Virus record (IMG/VR): IMGVR_UViG_3300036978_000135
Location: 1 to 25,826 of that record
Direction: 5' to 3' (one strand)
DNA from: a virus
Length of the DNA: 25,826 nt
In this document: positions 22,737 through 25,826 of the stretch, piece by piece
How positions within the stretch are numbered: the first letter of the stretch is position 1
How the letters are laid out: every line of letters starts with the position of its first letter
Made by a program: the position numbers and the translations under genes
Notes under the pieces: generated by a model
What the model saw: only the letters and a program-made list of their open reading frames with translations
What the model was told of the DNA's origin: nothing
Databases searched by the model: none

Positions 22737-23240
22737 TCAAGGCGTAGCAATACGGAACCAATACTGGAGCGGAACAAACACGCGAGCAAGAATCGTGGAA
22801 GTTCCGGTCGTGTCTTGCATCAGAACAGCACCACCAACGGTAGCGGATGTAGTTCCACCACCGTCAACAAATGTTGCACCAGCATCACTTGGAGTCAAAA
22901 TCGTTCCCGGAACGAGAGTGGTAGATGGCGTTACTTTCGCAGTAACAATTCCACCAAACTGCACGGTCACGATTGAGCCAGCAGCACCAGTGGTTCCATT
23001 GAGATCAGTAACAACCCCAATATAACCATTGTTGTTTGTCAAATTACCATCAGCAGGAGCAACGCAGTTGAACACATACAGAGGGTCATAGCCCAAACTT
23101 GGATCGAGAACAGGAGTACTGTGAAGAAATGAAGTGACAACAACATCACCAACTGCGAGTGTTGCTACGCGAGCAACACACTTCGTGATGTATGGCGCAG
23201 GGTGTGCGCCAAGAGGACCAGCCGAAGGGGTAAAGATCAT
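22737..23240 (-). CDS. Putative head decoration protein (167 aa)
   Basis: The frame can be read from an ATG at 23279, but that ATG lies inside the terminator stem after the capsid gene. The ATG at 23240 has AAAGGAA five bases upstream and is chosen. The protein is short and beta-rich (ARVATLAVGDVVVTSFLH, YVFNCV, GYIGVV, VQFGGIVTAKV, GTILTPSD) with few charges, like small capsid cement proteins encoded directly after the major capsid gene. A homologous copy forms the N-terminus of the SGNH protein. It ends in TGATGA. Function as a decoration protein is inferred from position, size and fold type; a tail attachment protein is the alternative. Confidence 0.8.
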   Translation of the reverse strand: MIFTPSAGPLGAHPAPYITKCVARVATLAVGDVVVTSFLHSTPVLDPSLGYDPLYVFNCVAPADGNLTNNNGYIGVVTDLNGTTGAAGSIVTVQFGGIVTAKVTPSTTLVPGTILTPSDAGATFVDGGGTTSATVGGAVLMQDTTGTSTILARVFVPLQYWFRIATP

Positions 23241-23254
23241 GTGATTTCCTTTGT

Positions 23255-23284
23255 GAGAGAAGGGGGTGGGATGACCCACCCCCC
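23255..23284 (-). terminator. Hairpin terminator after the major capsid gene
   Basis: A perfect 9-bp stem (GGGGGTGGG / CCCACCCCC) with a four-base loop TCAT begins nine bases after the capsid stop codon and is followed by TTCTCTC. The stem is very strong but the T-run is interrupted, so partial read-through is expected. This resembles T7 T-phi, which lies after gene 10 and lowers transcription of downstream tail genes. Confidence 0.75.
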
Positions 23285-23291
23285 GTTTGTG

Positions 23292-24566
23292 TTAGACAGC
23301 GATAGGGGCAACGATTCCGTGACGCTGACGGCTGTTGCAGAACACGTTCCACCAGCAGTCAACAGGCTGAACCCAAGTGAACGGCTGATTTGGGTGACGC
23401 ATGACATCATGCTTCTTCATGTAGCGAGTTGAGTGATAGATAGGCGTGATGTACTGACCGTTGACGAACCAGAATCGAGCACCCTTATCAATGGTGTTCA
23501 ATGCAAATTCACTTGCGTTAGCAACAACGGCTTGACCATCACGACCAGCCTTGCTATCTGTTACCGGTGAACCAGCAGCAATAGCAGGATAAATCGCAGC
23601 CGTATCCATGTTGGCACAGTATTCAACAGGAATACCACTAAAGGTTGGCGTGTTGTACGCCGAATCCTGTGCGCTTACAAGCACATCATTTGATGCACGA
23701 AGTGTTCGCTTGTAGAGGTTCATTCCCTCCTTTGAGCACAAGATCATCTGGCGATTGAAGTTCGTCTCTTCAAAGTACTGCTTCTGAGTCAGAGGCGACT
23801 TGAACTGCACCTTCAAGTACATATCGTCAAATGCACCAAACAGACTATAAACAGATCGTGCAATCGATGCGTTTGCGTTATGACCCGTGTATGTCAGGTT
23901 GGTCGTAGGACCAGTGTTAATTGCCGCAGCCCTGTTGTAGAACGAAATCTGATTCGACCAACGTGGATCAGTTGCTGGGTTAATACCCAAGATATTCGGA
24001 GCACTTGACTGTGTTGCAAGCCATGCCGAACCACCACGCTCACCAAAGGTGAGATCAGTGTTGACGGTTTCCGTGATGAATGCAGGAAGCGAGTACGGCT
24101 CCTTGCCACCAGTTTCCATGTTGCCATAGTTATTGAAGGCTGATGCCCACAGATCGTTTTCCATGCCGTTGAGCATGGAAGTCCACATACGCATTTCCTT
24201 GATGCGCTTCACGCGCTTGTACATGACCTTGGCATCGCCTTCGTTCAGTTCGATTTCCTGATCGGTCCACGACATATGGTCCATGCTGAAACGCCAAGGA
24301 GCGGTCAGCGTGTCGGTCACCTGTGGGTTGCGCCAAGTGAACACTTCATTCGGCTCATACTTCTGGTAGGTGGACGAATCGTCAAAGACGATGACATCCT
24401 TGATGGAAGTACCACCCTGAACAGTCGTTTCGCTTGCCTTCTCCTTGAGGAGACGCGAGAGAACGTAGTTGTTCTTGACGGCTTCGTTGATAACGGCATC
24501 GGCACTCTTCAGATAAGAAGGTCCGGTTGACTGCATGAAGTCATTGAATTGATTGATATTAGGCAT
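23292..24566 (-). CDS. Major capsid protein (424 aa)
   Basis: Position after the scaffold gene, length, and a C-terminal segment of the type common in podovirus capsid proteins (FVNGQYITPIYHSTRYMKKH, then HPNQPFTWVQPVDCWW) support the call. The N-terminal half has a long charged helix region (ELNEGDAKVMYKRVKRIKEM) like the spine helix of HK97-fold subunits, preceded by a beta strand pair (TLTAPWRFSMDHMSWTD). No delta-domain protease cleavage site was recognised, in line with a separate scaffold. The ribosome site AAAGGA overlaps the scaffold stop codon (TTAAAGGA). A strong hairpin follows the gene, so this is probably the most highly expressed transcript segment. Confidence 0.92.
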   Translation of the reverse strand: MPNINQFNDFMQSTGPSYLKSADAVINEAVKNNYVLSRLLKEKASETTVQGGTSIKDVIVFDDSSTYQKYEPNEVFTWRNPQVTDTLTAPWRFSMDHMSWTDQEIELNEGDAKVMYKRVKRIKEMRMWTSMLNGMENDLWASAFNNYGNMETGGKEPYSLPAFITETVNTDLTFGERGGSAWLATQSSAPNILGINPATDPRWSNQISFYNRAAAINTGPTTNLTYTGHNANASIARSVYSLFGAFDDMYLKVQFKSPLTQKQYFEETNFNRQMILCSKEGMNLYKRTLRASNDVLVSAQDSAYNTPTFSGIPVEYCANMDTAAIYPAIAAGSPVTDSKAGRDGQAVVANASEFALNTIDKGARFWFVNGQYITPIYHSTRYMKKHDVMRHPNQPFTWVQPVDCWWNVFCNSRQRHGIVAPIAV

Positions 24567-24577
24567 AGCCTATTCCT

Positions 24578-25450
24578 TTAACGTTTGGTGCGGGACGAAC
24601 GATTGTGCGTCCCAGAAAAGATTTGATCAAGAACATCATCGTCAGCATCGCGAACAGGAGCCTTCACAGGTGGACTTGACGCACGTGGCGCGGTTGGCTG
24701 TGAGTTCTTGATCGATGGTGCAGACTTTGTGGTTCCAACTAGTTCCGTGTAGGCGGCTCGCGTGAGTTCATCAATGCTCGCGTACCCACCCGGCTTTGCC
24801 GCACCCATTGCAGACATCTTCGCTACGACTACGTCAAAGGTTGGAGCCTTCGCCCCGTACTGAACACGTATCGAAGCATCCGATGCACGGGCTTCGGCAA
24901 GCAGCATTCTTTCCTGCATCTGCTGCTGTTGCATCTGAAAGGCTGATCGGACTGGCGCAACAACGTCTTCGCCATACATTTCCGCCATTTGCTCAAACGG
25001 ATCAGCCGCTACTGGAGCAGCATTCGTAGGCTTGTTAGCCTCGACAGCCGCTTCCGGTGGTGACTTCCCTTGAGCAAGTTGCTCCTCCATCTGCTTCACT
25101 CGACCGCCGTATGAATCGACATCCTTCTGTCGCTTCTCTGCCTTTGCAGCCCATTCGGCTAGCACAGCATCGGAAGCAGAAGAAATGATTGCATCCGGTA
25201 CGCCATCTCTTTTTAGGATTTTGGCGACCACTTCACGGTCAAAGGCGGGTGTGGATGGTTCAGACTCAGTAGCGGGTGCAGACGAATCTACATCGGCTTC
25301 ATCATCATCGGATTCCACACTTCCAAGCAATGCATCCAGTATCGAATCATCGTCATCTGGTTGTGATGATTCAACTTCGATACCGTTGTCTTGCTCCGTT
25401 GTCCCGCTGGGCAACGTTTCGACATCAATGGGTTCAGCGGTGCTGTCCAT
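24578..25450 (-). CDS. Capsid scaffolding protein (290 aa)
   Basis: The first 75 residues are strongly acidic (runs such as PDDDDSILDALLG and ESDDDEADVDSS), residues about 105-135 and 165-200 are helical with coiled-coil character (QMQQQQMQERMLLAEA), and the C-terminus is a short helix plus basic tail (DDDVLDQIFSGTHNRSSRTKR). An acidic, helical body with a basic C-terminal capsid-binding end, directly before the capsid gene, is typical of podovirus scaffolds. The ATG is two bases after the previous stop, with AGAGGA in the end of the preceding gene. Confidence 0.88.
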   Translation of the reverse strand: MDSTAEPIDVETLPSGTTEQDNGIEVESSQPDDDDSILDALLGSVESDDDEADVDSSAPATESEPSTPAFDREVVAKILKRDGVPDAIISSASDAVLAEWAAKAEKRQKDVDSYGGRVKQMEEQLAQGKSPPEAAVEANKPTNAAPVAADPFEQMAEMYGEDVVAPVRSAFQMQQQQMQERMLLAEARASDASIRVQYGAKAPTFDVVVAKMSAMGAAKPGGYASIDELTRAAYTELVGTTKSAPSIKNSQPTAPRASSPPVKAPVRDADDDVLDQIFSGTHNRSSRTKR

Positions 25451-25452
25451 AG

Positions 25453-25755
25453 TTAGTCCTCTGCTCGCATATAGCCGTGCTCAGACGCAACATTGCGTTC
25501 GTGCCTGCGGCTTGAGATGATTGGTTGACCCTTTGCATTGCAAGGAACTCCCGGCATATGGCGCGGAAGTGTGTTGCTGACATAGGGGTATGTGCCTGTG
25601 GTGAAGTTAGGCGACAGTTGCGCACTGCTTAGAATGCGTGTCAACGTGCCGCGTTCCGGATGCTGCACCACTGCGCCTACCGAAGGGACAGTGGACATGG
25701 GGTAATAAACCTCCACGACCTGCCCTGCTTGATTGGTAAATTCGTAGTTCGGCAT
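25453..25755 (-). CDS. FmdB-like small phage protein lacking zinc-ribbon cysteines (100 aa)
   Basis: The start MPNYEFTNQAGQVVEVYYPMS follows the FmdB regulatory-protein pattern (MPxYEY...), but the CxxC pairs that bind zinc are absent; the only cysteine is in PGVPCNAKGQ. The C-terminal PGVPCNAKGQPIISSRRHER segment resembles small proteins encoded between portal and scaffold genes in several phages. The ATG overlaps the upstream stop (TAATG), with AAGGA just upstream. Its role is unknown; a structural or assembly role is more likely than metal-dependent regulation. Confidence 0.75.
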   Translation of the reverse strand: MPNYEFTNQAGQVVEVYYPMSTVPSVGAVVQHPERGTLTRILSSAQLSPNFTTGTYPYVSNTLPRHMPGVPCNAKGQPIISSRRHERNVASEHGYMRAED

Positions 25756-25826
25756 TACATCCTTGAAGCAGCCGCTGCAATTGCGCCTTGTGATCGCGCC
25801 GATATTGCAGGTTGCTCGCCAGTAGG
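25755..25826 (-). CDS. C-terminal end of upstream gene, probably portal protein (partial)
   Basis: A frame open from the right window edge encodes 23 residues (PTGEQPAISARSQGAIAAAA then SRM) and stops with TAA at 25757-25755, overlapping the next ATG by one base. The overlap has the same form as junctions elsewhere in the window. The portal is the usual gene before scaffold in T7-like order, but the visible part has no diagnostic motif. Confidence 0.55.
   Translation of the reverse strand, partial: PTGEQPAISARSQGAIAAAASRM

Noticed and set aside
23241-23279. Upstream ATG of the decoration-like gene
   Set aside because: The extra 13 codons lie in the terminator stem and ribosome site; the ATG at 23240 has AAAGGAA at proper spacing.

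Overview
The window is a block of structural (late) genes from a tailed phage or prophage with podovirus-type (short-tail, T7-like) virion logic. Every convincing gene is on the minus strand, so transcription runs from about 25.8 kb down to 0.28 kb. The reasons for a phage are the consecutive scaffold, major capsid protein, head-tail adaptor and tail-nozzle genes, fibre genes carrying jelly-roll, SGNH-hydrolase and polyglycine domains, then small coiled-coil virion proteins and one giant protein where T7-like phages keep their ejected internal core proteins. A lipoprotein with a lipobox and an inner-membrane segment suggests a Gram-negative host. No tRNA, integrase, transposase or CRISPR array was seen.

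Layout in transcription order (right to left). 25.83-23.29 kb: the end of an upstream gene (probably portal), a small FmdB-like protein without its cysteines, the scaffold and the major capsid protein, closed by a strong hairpin terminator. 23.24-21.43 kb: a putative head-decoration protein, a second perfect hairpin, the gp11-like adaptor and a small beta-rich protein. 21.42-15.50 kb: an adhesin block (LamG-like fibre, SGNH-hydrolase protein with a decoration-like N-terminus, polyglycine fibre), with three overlapping membrane-protein genes inside it, one of them a 36-codon gene. 15.50-9.84 kb: a gp12-like nozzle and three small or medium internal virion proteins. 9.84-0.28 kb: one 3188-residue gene. 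275-1: non-coding, hairpin-rich DNA.

The most notable object is the 3188-residue protein. It looks like a polyvalent ejection protein: a degenerate zincin-like site, a region resembling phage DUF7178-type/HhH-GPD-like proteins, an uncharacterised HDxxGH plus ETRGQNSW domain, an ADP-ribosyltransferase-like domain of the polyvalent-protein type, a long coiled coil with three repeats, and a hydrophobic C-terminus. A short motif of the form F-(A/S)-R-x-D-E-R, plus one degenerate copy, recurs at four places that fall between these domains, suggesting linkers or processing sites. Base composition shifts sharply at some of the same borders, suggesting module-by-module acquisition.

A second theme is module sharing. 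The putative decoration protein is repeated as the N-terminus of the SGNH protein, and one small beta module seems to be nested in the SGNH protein and also inserted, with very AT-rich DNA, in the nozzle. Genes are packed with TAATG, TAAATG or ATGA junctions, or with stop codons inside Shine-Dalgarno sequences. Four start sites were moved from the longest reading frame on ribosome-binding-site evidence. All functional names come from reading the sequence; no database search was possible.
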